A DNA stretch of 64,000 nt, from NCBI RefSeq assembly GCF_021130785.1, contig NC_060213.1, positions 64,704,001-64,768,000 of the forward strand, read 5' to 3'. The position numbers were made by a program, and so were the translations under genes. Origin of the DNA: Homalodisca vitripennis. Taxonomy: Eukaryota > Arthropoda > Insecta > Hemiptera > Cicadellidae. Below the pieces are notes generated by a model that made no database searches, was not told where the DNA came from, and was given only the letters and a program-made list of their open reading frames with translations. Below, piece by piece: positions 47,584 to 58,399 of the stretch. Position 1 is the first letter of the stretch; each line of letters opens with the position of its first letter.

Positions 47584-50500
47584 AGTAGTCTGAGTGTCTG
47601 AGTGATGACTAACGTCGTATAATAATTGATCTTTAATACAGTTGTAAAATAAGAAATACAATAAAGTTTTTTCAATAAAAAGAATTCAATTATAGTGGTA
47701 CTGGTGCTTAGGTTTATCTGATGTACTTAAAAATTTCCATCACCAATTTAACTTTGAGAAACGCAAAAAACCTGATTTGTTGGAAGCTAATCTTTAAAAA
47801 TTGCGAGTTTTTACGTGGAAAAACTACATAAACAAGTTGCTTATTGATTAAGTAAAAATGAGTATTTTTGTTGATTGCAAAAGTGAAAAATCATATGAAG
47901 CAATTTTTTTCAAATACAGTCTATACTTTGAAATGATAATTATGACCTATCCTGTTCATAGTAGACGGAATAAATGTAACACAGTTTCTACTTTTGTAAT
48001 CAACAAAAGTCCGATCGCACGTTGAACCTCTCGGGTGATATAATAATAATAAATACAAGTGTTGGAACGAGAAAAGTACTTTCAATACTCACATAGTCAT
48101 GGTGCAACATTGTATCCGACCCCTCAACCATACATAATCGAGTTACAGAGTGTGACGGAGCTGTACACAAGGACCAATCACAAGCCTTGTTAGAGATCAG
48201 CCAATCACGCCACTTGTGTAGTAAGCCCTGTTCGTTATCAGTTGTCAATCCTGACAATGCCGAGCTATAATTAACTCACTTACAAAGTCCTTTGGAGACT
48301 GAATAATGCTTGGCCGGATAGATCTGGCTGATAGTTCACCACGTGGTGAGCAGGCCCCTTGTTTTCTAACACAGTCTAATCAATAAAAGTTTAAAAGATT
48401 GAGGAACACGATAACATAGCAACTATTCTCATACCAGCTAAAGCAAAATACTTGTGAATTTAGGAGGTGTGATACTAGGCGCTGCAAGATTAGGTACTGT
48501 GAGACGATCCCCTGTTCGTTTAGGTGGCGTGAGACTGTTTCAAGTTTCAATGCCGCATCACCTAGTCGTTTCTGTTTAAAATTAAGTGTAATTAATTTTA
48601 TTTCTCATAATTTACAATTTAGTGGTTTAGAGATATATGGACTAAAAATCAAAATTATAGCAATGTTTAAAAATTTAAAACTGACATCTAAATTTCTCAA
48701 CAATTATTTATATCAGGAAATATACAAAGGGATTTAAAAAGTTTCAATGTGTTATCAAGGAAACTCAAAACTATTGCTCAAACGAAAGGAATTGTCCAAA
48801 AATAGAATTTTCTAAATAATTATTTCCCAAAACATTCTGTTCTTATCTCTAAATTGAAATTAAGTTGAGAAACGCTGCTTTATTGAGAAACGAGTGCGCG
48901 TTCCCACTGAGAATGATTTTTGTAACCCAAATTAAAACATATTTTATAGGTTAGATGGGCATATTTAATTTTCCTCCCTGACTTCGTCGGTGATATTGAG
49001 AAGGTAACCTGAATAGCCTATCTTTCGTAGAGCAATCCATTTACAAGACGTGAAGGTTCCAAATCATTGGGCTAAACATAGTACAGTCATGATTGATGTT
49101 TCCAAACTTTGAGTAATATGCCTCAGTTTCTGATAACTGCTTTGTAACTGCATTCTCACCAGAAGAAGATTAAATATATGTCTGCAGGAATACGATTTAT
49201 ATAGAAAAGAAGAACGTGTTAAAAAAATTCGGACGGAAAATATATAACTTACAAGCCCCTTTGTAAGTACACACCTCAAAGGAAGCAATATGTACCTGTA
49301 AGGTAAGGTCATAAATATTAACTCATACTGAACGTTTTGAATGTTTTCATAATTGTATACAATAAATTTTTAAATACATTGAAGGCATAAATTATAAAAA
49401 AGCTTCTGATTGTTTAAAACCATCTTAAAATGTATAAGCAAATACTCTTAGATTAGTTCGTTAATCTGATAAATACATTATTGGGACATTTTTATTCATA
49501 GAATTAGTTCTGAAAGTTTTAATTTGATCGAACGAAAGCCCTGTATCATTAAGCATCTCAGTAGCTTGTTAAAATGATCCAAACCTAATTTGAAGTTGAT
49601 AAATATCACGAAAAATTTAATTGGCTGTCATTTGTACACCTGTACAAGGGTTCAACCATTAGTGTAAACTAGAGAATCAATTTTAATCATTAGCTTACGT
49701 GTTGGAATCCACCTCGATGATGTAACTGTATTTTTACTTCTAAATAACGATTATATCATAATATTAATTCCAATGGAATAGACTTTAAATGTAAGGTGTA
49801 GTGCTTTTATTTTTACATCTTCCAATTTAATTGAGAGACAACAGCAACTTTTTTCACTGCTTCAATATTGCTTTATATATAAAACATATATGTAAAAACA
49901 CTTTTACGGGGCTTTTCTGTCAGACGTTTTCAAAGTTCTGCAGTACAGAAATTAAAACGAGACGGAGTATTTTCGCCTAGTATGAATAGATTCACTAGTA
50001 TGGACAGATTAATATCCAATCAAATGGCAGAATTGGATGTTTCAATAGTGGGTATATCGCTTTTGTTCCTCTACGAGAACTTCCAATTGCTGTATTATCA
50101 GCTCTGTTACGTGAATTTGCAGTCCGAGTATTGTTTATATAAACTAAATTTCTACAAAAATTCATTTGTATGTGTAAAATACTAGAATAAATATAGGCAT
50201 ACAACTATTTGAAAACAAATGATTAGAATAAATTTTTTAAAAATAATCATTCAAATTTTATATTTTATTATTTGATTGCATGCTCACTCGGCAAACCGAA
50301 ATTTAGGCATAGCCACTTAAAATTGTAAAAATAAGTGGCAATGCCAGATTTAGTTAGAATTACCAAAAAACATATTAAAGAATAAACTATGAGGTATTTA
50401 AGGGGTTCGTGTCATTTTGATAGTACTAAGTTTTCGATTAATTTTAGATAATAAATTAAATATAATCATTGATTTAAAAGTATATACATCAATATATATT

Positions 50501-50924
50501 CTTACATATACAAGTGTTTGTAAAAGTACTCATTTTATAACCGTCTTGTCTCACCTCGCAAGCGATACTGAATATGACATTCAGGGCAGGCAAAATTCAA
50601 ATATTCAGAAAGGGGACCTTCCTGATGTCCTTTTGATGTCTGGACACTGAGATATAGTAAATATGCACATTCTCTTTGTAACAGCAAAACAAACGATCTT
50701 TTTACAAACTAGAATACCAGATTCGTCGGGTAAGAACATCTCTAAAAAACGTTAGGGTTGATTGTTAAGAATATTTATACCAGAGGAGATTATAAATAAA
50801 ATAGTCCAAGTGATACATACTTTTATTTTTTGGCAACATGAACAGTTGTTTTAATAGCTCTGAGCGTAATTATCTCAAATACATCTATAAATAAAATTTA
50901 AAAACAAATTTTAATACAGTGGCT
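47584..50924. other. AT-rich DNA, no gene recognised
   Basis: TCACCACGTGGTGA at 48336-48349 is a perfect 14-base palindrome with a CACGTG centre. A less AT-rich patch at 48000-48560 repeats AGGTG(G)CGTGAGAC-like words. Frames at 48000-48257 and 49064-49312 show no domain. Confidence 0.4.
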
Positions 50925-51110
50925 AACCAATCTATCTTCCTAAAAGTAAGAAATCTACCTGTACTCATGTGCAACACAACACGATTCTGCCACCATTTCG
51001 GTTGCTCAAGCCTGCTGTCATATCCAGACAGTTTCAATGCCTCACTCCATAAATCTTTCCATGAATATATTCTTGGAATCAGGCCGGGGGTGTGGTATAA
51101 CTGTTGATAT
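50925..51110 (+). repeat. Dispersed repeat, copy 2 (pair with 41.9 kb)
   Basis: The forward frame 50919-51107 contains LLSYPDSFNASLHKSFHEYI and the nucleotide sequence from 51013 aligns with 41989-42085. This pairing shows an interspersed family; whether the peptide is a real coding remnant is open. Confidence 0.5.
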
Positions 51111-51296
51111 CAAAGTGAAAGAGTTTGATATTTCTATCCCGTTTTCTCTCAGTCTTTAAATAAGAGTTTAAAAAATTTCCTACGTAGGCAATTTAAAATT
51201 TATTTACTAAATATTTATTTGATAAGACATATACGAAAATATTTTTGAATTTAAACAGTGTTCTCAAAATATAGGTAAAATAAATAATGTGATTTC
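51111..51296. other. AT-rich DNA, no feature recognised
   Basis: Nothing seen. Confidence 0.4.
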
Positions 51297-51515
51297 TTAA
51301 GAAAGGGTCCGCCGATGAAGGAATGGTGCTGTAAGACAGCAGGTTTTTCTGCAAGTTAATTTTGATAACGAGATTACAATAGGGGTAAGTTTTACTTCAC
51401 AATGGATCTCTCTGGCCTTGTGATAAGATAGTCGGAGGCCAATCACAGGCATCAATAATTGATTATAGTTATAATAAATAATTATTATAGTTAGCTGGCT
51501 AGGGGAAGGGGTCGA

Positions 51516-51523
51516 TATAAATA
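51516..51523 (+). promoter_or_regulatory. TATA-box-like sequence in a less AT-rich block
   Basis: TATAAATA sits in GGGGTCGATATAAATACCTC, within a block (51300-51560) that is less AT-rich than its flanks. A TCATCT initiator-like sequence follows about 20 bases later and a pyrimidine-rich stretch ending in CAG lies at 51561-51571. No downstream coding exon was recognised, so this is only a candidate promoter. Confidence 0.2.
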
Positions 51524-51579
51524 CCTCCGACACGCTCATCTCTGCGTCTTTTGTTAAGTTTTATTTTCAGGTTTAATTT

Positions 51580-52738
51580 TTGGTGTTTTATGAACCTAAA
51601 TCTTTCCTTTACAAGTCTGCGTGGGTAAAAAAAACGAGTAGCTCTTTTATAGCCGAATTAAGATTTAATATGGGAAATTTGTCGTAAAGTAATGGTAGGT
51701 TTATTTTACATGTTTTATTGTTATATATTTATAATGATGGATAATAAGAAGATTTGGAATTCACTGAATAATTAACGCAAGTTTTTATGAGAATTCATGT
51801 CGTTGCAAGTGTTGTTCAAGTAAAGTCCACAATTTTAATATTTGTTAAAAGTTACTTGCTATGACCATTGTAAACAATCATGTGGTACAACAATCATAAT
51901 ATTTCTAATGCATCAAGGCGAAAAGTTTCTTAGTACATATTTTTGGATGAAAACAGATAAACTACTGTTTGAACTTTGACCCTGTACCAACAGAAACGTG
52001 TCTTGACACACATAGGACATTTAACATGTAGAATGTTTCAGCAAGTTTTTAGGTAAATTTAATTTAGTTTCGTTTATAATAAAGAAAAGTACATTTTATT
52101 TTGAATTAAATTGGAAACTTTTACTTTATTTGTTTTTTGTATGAAAGATTTTATGTTTGCTTTATTTCGGTACAGGAAGTTAACTTTAATTTAATTTATT
52201 GTTTTTGAAAGAAGAAAACATTTTCTTGAGAAGACCTTTACAAGACAAGTAGTTGAGTAAGCAATTTAGTATTAATCTAAATTTTCATAACTAGATAAAG
52301 AATCTTTATAAAATGCTGATTTTAATTTGAAGTTTATCAATAAACTATTTTAATAGTGATTTAAGAAAATATTTTCCTGTCTGTATAGTTAGTTTTCACA
52401 CAGGATAGTTAGTGCAGTTTTAGTAATAAAGAAAGATTGTAATGGGATTTCGTGGAATTTCTCTTCAGAATTGCAATTTGGTACAACACATGCAAAGCCA
52501 ATCGAATATAAAATAGTGAAATGTGCATAGCTATCAACAAAGTCATTTAACACCCTTTCTTAACAGTTTAAGGATACATATTTATTTTTAATTTAAGAGT
52601 GGCAATAAATTAAGAACGTACCATAATATTGTAAAAAGTGCTACTAAAATAAAATGCTCTACTTTAAGATGAAATTTATAGATCTGTTTCGAAAATTCAG
52701 TGCCTAAAGTAGGAATTTAATATTCATACTTTTTCCTA
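51580..52738. other. AT-rich DNA, no feature recognised
   Basis: Nothing seen. Confidence 0.45.
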
Positions 52739-52880
52739 CTAGGAGTGCCGATTGCAAGTGCTCTAGGACGTTGGACTTTGGGTCTCGGTTTAGAAGATTC
52801 AAATCATGTTTGTGACTAATGCACTTTTAGTACCATCGAACTTGTTCTGTATTGAATCTTCCCCTTATACGGTTTATAAC
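52739..52880 (+). mobile_element. Possible tRNA-derived SINE remnant
   Basis: TGCCGATTGCAAGTGCTCTA resembles a diverged box A region, GGACTTTGGGTC an anticodon-arm remnant, and GATTCAAATC at about 52798 a box B, with tRNA-like spacing. A tRNA-unrelated body follows (GCACTTTTAGTACCATCGAA). The cloverleaf is not intact. Confidence 0.4.
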
Positions 52881-53334
52881 ATTCTCAATCATACCTTAAA
52901 CATAGTATTGGTTTTAATCAGTAGAAATTTTAAATAATTATGTTTTAGTACCTATTGCTGAATATATTGTACTGGCACAACTTTATTATATAATTAATAG
53001 TAAATAGCATTAGATAGACTAAACAGATTTTGCCATGAATATTTGAAAACTTCAAATATTTTATGTTTACTTATCCCTAGCAGCTATCCGCAACAAAATA
53101 GTGACACCATGAGCATATATTCTTTTAATAGCATTTCAAACAATCCTCAGATAAGTGATTATCACTTTCCAAACTTTTCATCTATTTTAGGTTTAAGTTT
53201 AAAAATGGGGTCCTGAAGTCGTGGATTAAAGCTGTTTTTTTTTCATAAGAAGCTCACTAATTTTTCGAATTTCTCTCCAGTATTTAATGATATTTTATTG
53301 AATAGGTCCAATAGTTTCCTTAATTAACCATTTC
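52881..53334. other. AT-rich DNA, no feature recognised
   Basis: This is the target region of the R1-clade insertion; nothing else is seen. Confidence 0.45.
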
Positions 53335-54661
53335 TCCCGCCGAGTAGTGCTTCTTGTTACGCTTGATGTCAAGAATGCCTTCAACTCGGCGAGATGGGTC
53401 GATATGTTGGATGCACTTCGTGACACCTTCCGAATTCCAACGTATCTGTTGCGGCTCATCGAGGACTACCTCCGTTCTAGGCGTCTGATATATGACACTC
53501 GAGACGGAGCGCGGACGGTGGAAGTCACCTCTGGTGCCGCGCAGGGTTCAATACTCGGCCCGGATCTCTGGAATATCGCTCCTGAGATCCGAGATGCCAG
53601 AGGAAACCGTCTTGGTTGGGTACGCCGATGACGTTGCGGCTCTCATCGCCGCACGCAACGTTGAGCTGGCCCAGCTAAAGTTGAACCAGGTCATGCGAGT
53701 GGTCAACGCCTGGATGTCCGATCACGGTCTTTCGCTTGCTCTGAGCAAGACGGAGATCGTGATTCTCACAAAGAAAGGAATTGACAACCGTCGTCCCGCT
53801 GCGAGTGGGAAGGGAAGTGGTCCAGTCAACGCGTGCCGCCAAGTACCTCGGAGTCATGGTAGACAATAAGTTTAGCTGGAGAGACCAGATCTTCCGTTCG
53901 GCGGACAAGGCTGCTAAGGTGGTCTCTTATCTTAGTAAGCTGATGGCCAATGTTGGGGGTCCTCGGTCCAGCAAAAGACGGTTATTGATGTCCGCAGTCC
54001 AGTCCGTACTCCTTTATGGGGCAGAGGTGTGGGCAGACGCTCTTACCAAGGAATGTTATAGGTTGCGACTCGCCCGGGTTCAGCGTCAAGCTGCGCTCCG
54101 GGTGTGTTCCGCCTATCGGACAGTATCCGAGCCTGCCGTCCTGGTGGTTGCCGGAGTCATCCCTGTCAAGCTCTTGGCAGGGGAGAAGAAGGCGATTTAT
54201 CAGAGACAAGGCGAGATCGGCAAGGACGCAGCAAGATCCGAAGAGCGTGCCCGAACCTTCCAGCAGTGGCAACACAGCTGGGAGCACGAAACCCGAGGAC
54301 GATGGACTGCGCGACTCATCGAGCAGGTTCAACCATGGGTCGAAAGGCGGCATGGCGAGGTGGATTACTACCTCACGCAGTTCCTGACAGGTCACGGCTA
54401 TTTCAAGTCGTACCTGAACCGGATGGGCAAGACCGATTCACCGGATTGCATCTACTGCCCGGGCGTTCCCGACGACGCGGAACACACCTTCTTCCGCTGT
54501 CCGCGTTGGGAAAGGCCAAACTCGGGGTTTTTTCGGTGGATACGGTCTGCGAAAAGATAATGGAGGATGAGGGGAACTGGGATTGTTTGTCACAGTTCGT
54601 CCGGGGCATCCTCCTGGAAAAGAGACCCGATCTGGACCGCGAAGTGGGCCAGATCCCTTGA
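53335..54661 (+). pseudogene. R1-clade ORF2: reverse transcriptase and C-terminal zinc finger, frameshifted
   Basis: The frame opens at the truncation with LLVTLDVKNAFNSARW (motif A with its catalytic Asp) and GAAQGSILGPDLWN (motif B). After a shift near 53575 the next frame reads PEETVLVGYADDVAAL (motif C, both Asp present) and GLSLALSKTEIVIL. After a second shift near 53780 a 259-codon frame (53781-54560) reads AAKYLGVMVDNKFSW, then thumb and linker, and ends with a C-X2-C-X8-H-X4-C knuckle (CIYC...HTFFRC). A third shift near 54530, in a GGGGTTTTTT run, moves the natural C-terminus (WDCLSQFVRGILLEKRPDL) into another frame ending at 54661. The endonuclease domain and ORF1 are lost by truncation. 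The intact enzyme would nick target DNA and prime reverse transcription; this copy cannot. Homopolymer sequencing error could explain the last shift. Confidence 0.9.
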
Positions 54662-54855
54662 CCGAGCGGCTGGATAAGGAGCGAGCCCCACGGCTTAAGC
54701 CAAATTTAGGCCTAGCCTGAAGTAATGTGATAAACAATCCCAGGTTAGAATCCTAAAGAGTAGAGGAGGTTTTTTTAGTGGGTAAACCCGTTTTTAGGGG
54801 AGTCCCACACTACAGGCTGGCCACCTGTGTGAGTAATTGCATTTTTCCTGCCTCT

Positions 54856-54893
<38 letters not shown>
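53335..54893 (+). mobile_element. 5'-truncated R1-clade non-LTR retrotransposon
   Basis: A GC-rich block with abrupt edges holds the 3' half of an R1-type ORF2, a ~200-base 3' UTR (GGGTAAACCCG, GGAGTCCCACACTACAGG, CCTGCCTCTCCCTC) and a 33-base poly(A) tail (54861-54893). TTCCTTAA occurs on both sides (about 53315 and 54904) and might be part of a target duplication, but it is not flush with the ends. The contrast in composition and the long uninterrupted tail suggest a much younger insertion than the other LINEs here. It is not in 28S rDNA, so it belongs to a non-rDNA lineage of the clade or a stray insertion. Confidence 0.88.
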
Positions 54894-54894
<1 letters not shown>

Positions 54895-55319
54895 AAATAA
54901 ACTTCCTTAACAAATAAACTATTTAAGCCCAATGTAAAGGTCGTAAAGTTAACACTTATGGTGTAGTAAATTAATGCATTTTACTGTAGTTAATTCAAAT
55001 CTCAAAAACAAACCAAGAACAAAGAAAGACGACTGGCTTTGGCAGACGTGGAACAACAAACATTTGTTATTTTAAGTTTAAATGTGTATAAATTATTACA
55101 CTTATTAGCTGTTATCCATGACTTACTACGCAAATTTTACATACCAAAATACTTTTAATATTTATTAAAACATTTGTGACGTAATATGATAGCATCATAT
55201 GAATTTTTTTAATGAACTCCATACATTTTAAATACATCAGGTACATATTATTTCAGTGTTCACGGTTAGTTAGATTTGTTTAATCTGACTCTTAAATCAT
55301 GTTTTTCACGTGTAGGAGC
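54894..55319. other. AT-rich DNA, no feature recognised
   Basis: Nothing seen. Confidence 0.45.
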
Positions 55320-56070
55320 AGTTTTGGTTCCAATTATATTTCCAACGCCAAAGCTGGATTTGTCTTGTTGCCCTGATCGAATAAATATATCTACATATCT
55401 TGTGGATTTGTCTTGAGATCTATTTCTCATCTAATATATTTCCAATGGCATAGTTGACGTTGCTCGTATAATGGACAAACAGTTATCTACGGTTTCGCAC
55501 GCAATGGAAGTATATGACCACTCCTGGTTCGAGTGCATTATACTTCCAAGGCCAATGTTGAGTTAGTCTTGTTGCCACGATCAAGAAAATACGGCAAGAA
55601 ATGTAGAATTATTACAATTTTAATTTTCTCCTGTCTTGGTATATTTTGTGCTATAGTTTATTTTGCCTTGTTACTACGATCAAAAAACTATTTATACATG
55701 CACAGGTCAAGAAATCTACTACAACTAAGACAGGGTTTTAAAACTATAGTAAATGTTAGACACTAACTTTGTTTTTGATATATACATTACAGTACTGATC
55801 AAACACTGCATACTTAATATTTGCTAAATTGTACAGTTCAAGATATGATTTTACTCAAACTTTTAATTTTCTTGTCTGGATGTTTTCTTATTCTTTGATC
55901 TACAGCGGTTGCAGAAAAGTTTTATATACCAATGATGTTACTATAAAGGTTACTATATGCTCTCAAGAATATAAATGTAAATAAATAAAAGAGTCATTAA
56001 ATTAACTAAACACATGTCATACAACAATGTTTACACAGAACAGTCAATTATATTTAACAGAATATTTTAA
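55320..56070 (+). repeat. Dispersed repeat family 1, diverged copy
   Basis: TTTCGCACGCAATGGAAG, TATGACCACTCCTGGTTCGA, ATTATACTTCCAAGGCCAAT and CTTGTTGCCACGATCAAGAA (55490-55590) match 13275-13385 in order. A second partial unit precedes them (55325-55380), and ACAATGTTTACACAGAACAG at about 56023 matches the sequence before the 3' end of the 13-kb copy. A 77-codon frame at 55533-55766 is not considered coding. Confidence 0.6.
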
Positions 56071-56534
56071 TTGATATTTGTTTCGTGTAATGTAAAATAG
56101 TGTATATTCGCAATAGAAACACATGATTATGTGCCATACATTTTATATATAGAGAATATTGGTTAGTTGTTTTAATATTTAATTTCGATTCATGTTAAAT
56201 AATTTAAGGCGGATCCATCGTAATGGATCCCTATTTTCATACGTGCGAAACAAGGAAATAATTAGGCAAAAGTCTTCTCCTTTCATTGTAATATTTGAAC
56301 TGTCAGAACATGTTACCTTCTGTAAATTCCTGAATAAAATGATCCTACTTACGTAAACCAAGAGTTTATTAAAATTTGATTAGAACGATAGAATAAAATA
56401 TTTAGGCAAAAACATTCAGTAATATAAATAAAATATTACAACACATGAAAGTTATTTTCATTCTAGGCACACTGAATTGGAAAAGATACTTCCTCTTTTG
56501 AAAATAAGACTAAATCAAAGGCTGCAAAGTGGGT
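56071..56534. other. AT-rich DNA, no feature recognised
   Basis: Nothing seen. Confidence 0.45.
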
Positions 56535-57800
56535 TAAATGTCAGATAACATTATCGGAGACGAAAGCGTCGATAACGAACTGAACACTTGCGTAACAAGC
56601 TTGCTAATTGGTGCGTCCTCTGTAACAACTTCTGTGATTGGTTCGTGTATTCAGGCTTGTTCCAACACTTGTGATGAGATATCTCGTCACACGTTCCTCT
56701 TCGATGTTTGATTTTCCTGAATATGCTATGCAAATATAGTAGTTGATGAGTCTTCACGATAATTTACTATTGGGACAGATGTCGGGGTTAAAATGTTAGA
56801 TAGTATTATCGGAGACGAAATCGTCGATAACGAACTGAATACGTGCGTAACAAGCTCACTAATTGGTGCGTCCTCTGTAACAACTTCTGTAATTGGTTCG
56901 TGTATTCAGGCTTGTTCCAACATTTGTGATGAGATATCTCGTCACATGTTCCTCTTCGATGTTTGATTTTCCTGAATATGCTATGCAAATATAGTAGTTG
57001 ATGAGGCTTCACGATAATTTACTATTGGGACAGATGTCGGGGTTAAAATGTTAGATAGTATTATCGGAGACGAAATCGTCGATAACGAACTGAATAAGTG
57101 CGTAACAAGCTCACTAATTGGTGCGTCCTCTGTAACAACTTCTGTGATTGGTTCGTGTGTTCAGGCTTGTTCCAACATTTGTGATGAGATCTCTCATAAA
57201 ACTCACCGCTTCGACGTTTGCTTCTCCTGAATGTGCAATGCAAATATAGAAGTTGATGAGACTTCTTGATAAATTACTATTGAGGCAGGTGTCTAGGTTT
57301 AAGTGGCATTGTCGGGAAAGAAATTGTCGATAACGAACTGAACACTTGCGTAACAAGCTTACTAATTGGAGCGTCCTCTGTAACAACTTCTGTGATTGGT
57401 TTCGTGTATTCAGGCTTGTCCCAACATTTGTGATGAGATATCTCGTCACACGTTCCTCTTCGATGTTTGATATTCTTGAATATGCTATGCCAATATAGTA
57501 ATTGATGCGGCTTCTTCATAAATTACTATTGAGACAGGTGTCTAAGTTTAAACGTCATTATTGAGGACTAAATCGTCGATAACGAACTGAACACATGCGT
57601 AACAAGCTCACCAATTGGTGCGTCCTCTGTAACAACTTCTTTGATTGGTTCGTGTATTCAGGCTTGTTCCAACATTTGCGATGAGATATCTCATCACACG
57701 TTCCTCTTCGATGTTTGATTTTCCTTGATATGCTATGCAAATATAGTAGTTGATGAGCCTCCTCGATAAATTACTATTGGGAAAGGTGTCGGGGTTTAAA
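56535..57800. repeat. Five-copy ~255-bp tandem repeat
   Basis: TTATCGGAGACGAA-type unit starts lie at 56551, 56806, 57061, about 57309 and 57558 (spacing 255, 255, 248, 249). Copies share CGATAACGAACTGAA, AACTTCTGTGATTGGTTCGT, CAGGCTTGTTCCAAC and GATGAGATATCTCGTCAC. Copies 1-3 each hold a plus-strand 58-60-codon ATG frame (DNELNTCVTSSLIGASSVTT core). Copy 4 is frameshifted and copy 5 has an early stop. Between copies 1 and 2 most differences alter the amino acid, so selection on the peptide is not evident. Confidence 0.95.
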
Positions 57801-57878
57801 TGGCAGAGTGTGACATAATTTCAGACGATGTTTATCATAGTTTGTTTGGGAGAATCCTCTATTTACTAATAGTTGTTT

Positions 57879-58262
57879 GGAACTCAATTAGGTTTTAAGT
57901 TGAGTTGTAACTCGATGAATGGATATGTTTGATTCTTTGATGAACATCTTTTACTTGTAATAAAAAATTCTTAACAGATAACGAATTTAGCAAAATCATA
58001 AAAATCTCTGTCTACGTAATCTTTAAATTTTGTTCCATGTTGTAGCAGTATGTTTAATCCTGCTATTATTCTATTATGCTTAGTAGGAACTCAATTAAGT
58101 TTTAAGTTGAGTGTTTACTCGATTAATGGATTTGTTTTGTTTGATTCTTTATTGAACATCTTGGACTTGCAATAAAATATCCTTAACAGACAACGAATTT
58201 AGCTTAACTTCATTTTTCCATGTTGTCATGGTATGTTTAATCCTGCTATTCTGCTTTTTACG
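57879..58262. repeat. 207-bp tandem duplication
   Basis: GGAACTCAATTA begins at 57879 and 58086. Shared words in order are TTTTAAGTTGAGT, TTTGATTCTTT, TGAACATCTT, CTTAACAGA and TTTAATCCTGCTATT. The copies are moderately diverged, older than the 152-bp duplication at 22.6 kb. A still more diverged third unit may follow to about 58345. Confidence 0.85.
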
Positions 58263-58350
58263 TCTAAACTTAATTATGGAGTTTTATATACTTAATTGAG
58301 TTGTGAATTAAAAAATAATTTGAAATGTTACAACTGCAATAAAATGTTTA

Positions 58351-58398
<48 letters not shown>

Positions 58399-58399
58399 A
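58351..58399. repeat. Compound (AT)n(GT)n microsatellite
   Basis: About 11 AT units followed by about 14 GT units. Confidence 0.95.

Noticed and set aside
46358..47675. Series of 65-110-codon frames on both strands
   Set aside because: All are the same 137-bp repeat unit read in shifting frames; no start, splice or domain support.
53982..54737. 137-, 123-, 185-, 99- and 68-codon frames overlapping the R1-clade ORF
   Set aside because: Shadows of the GC-rich ORF2 in other frames; only the tail of the 185-codon frame (C-terminal WDCLSQFVRGIL) is real ORF2 sequence after a frameshift.
56551..57740. Minus-strand 60-80-codon frames (CDEISHHKCWNKPEYTNQ repeats)
   Set aside because: Repeat-unit shadows; they differ between copies mainly at arbitrary codon positions and lack any domain.
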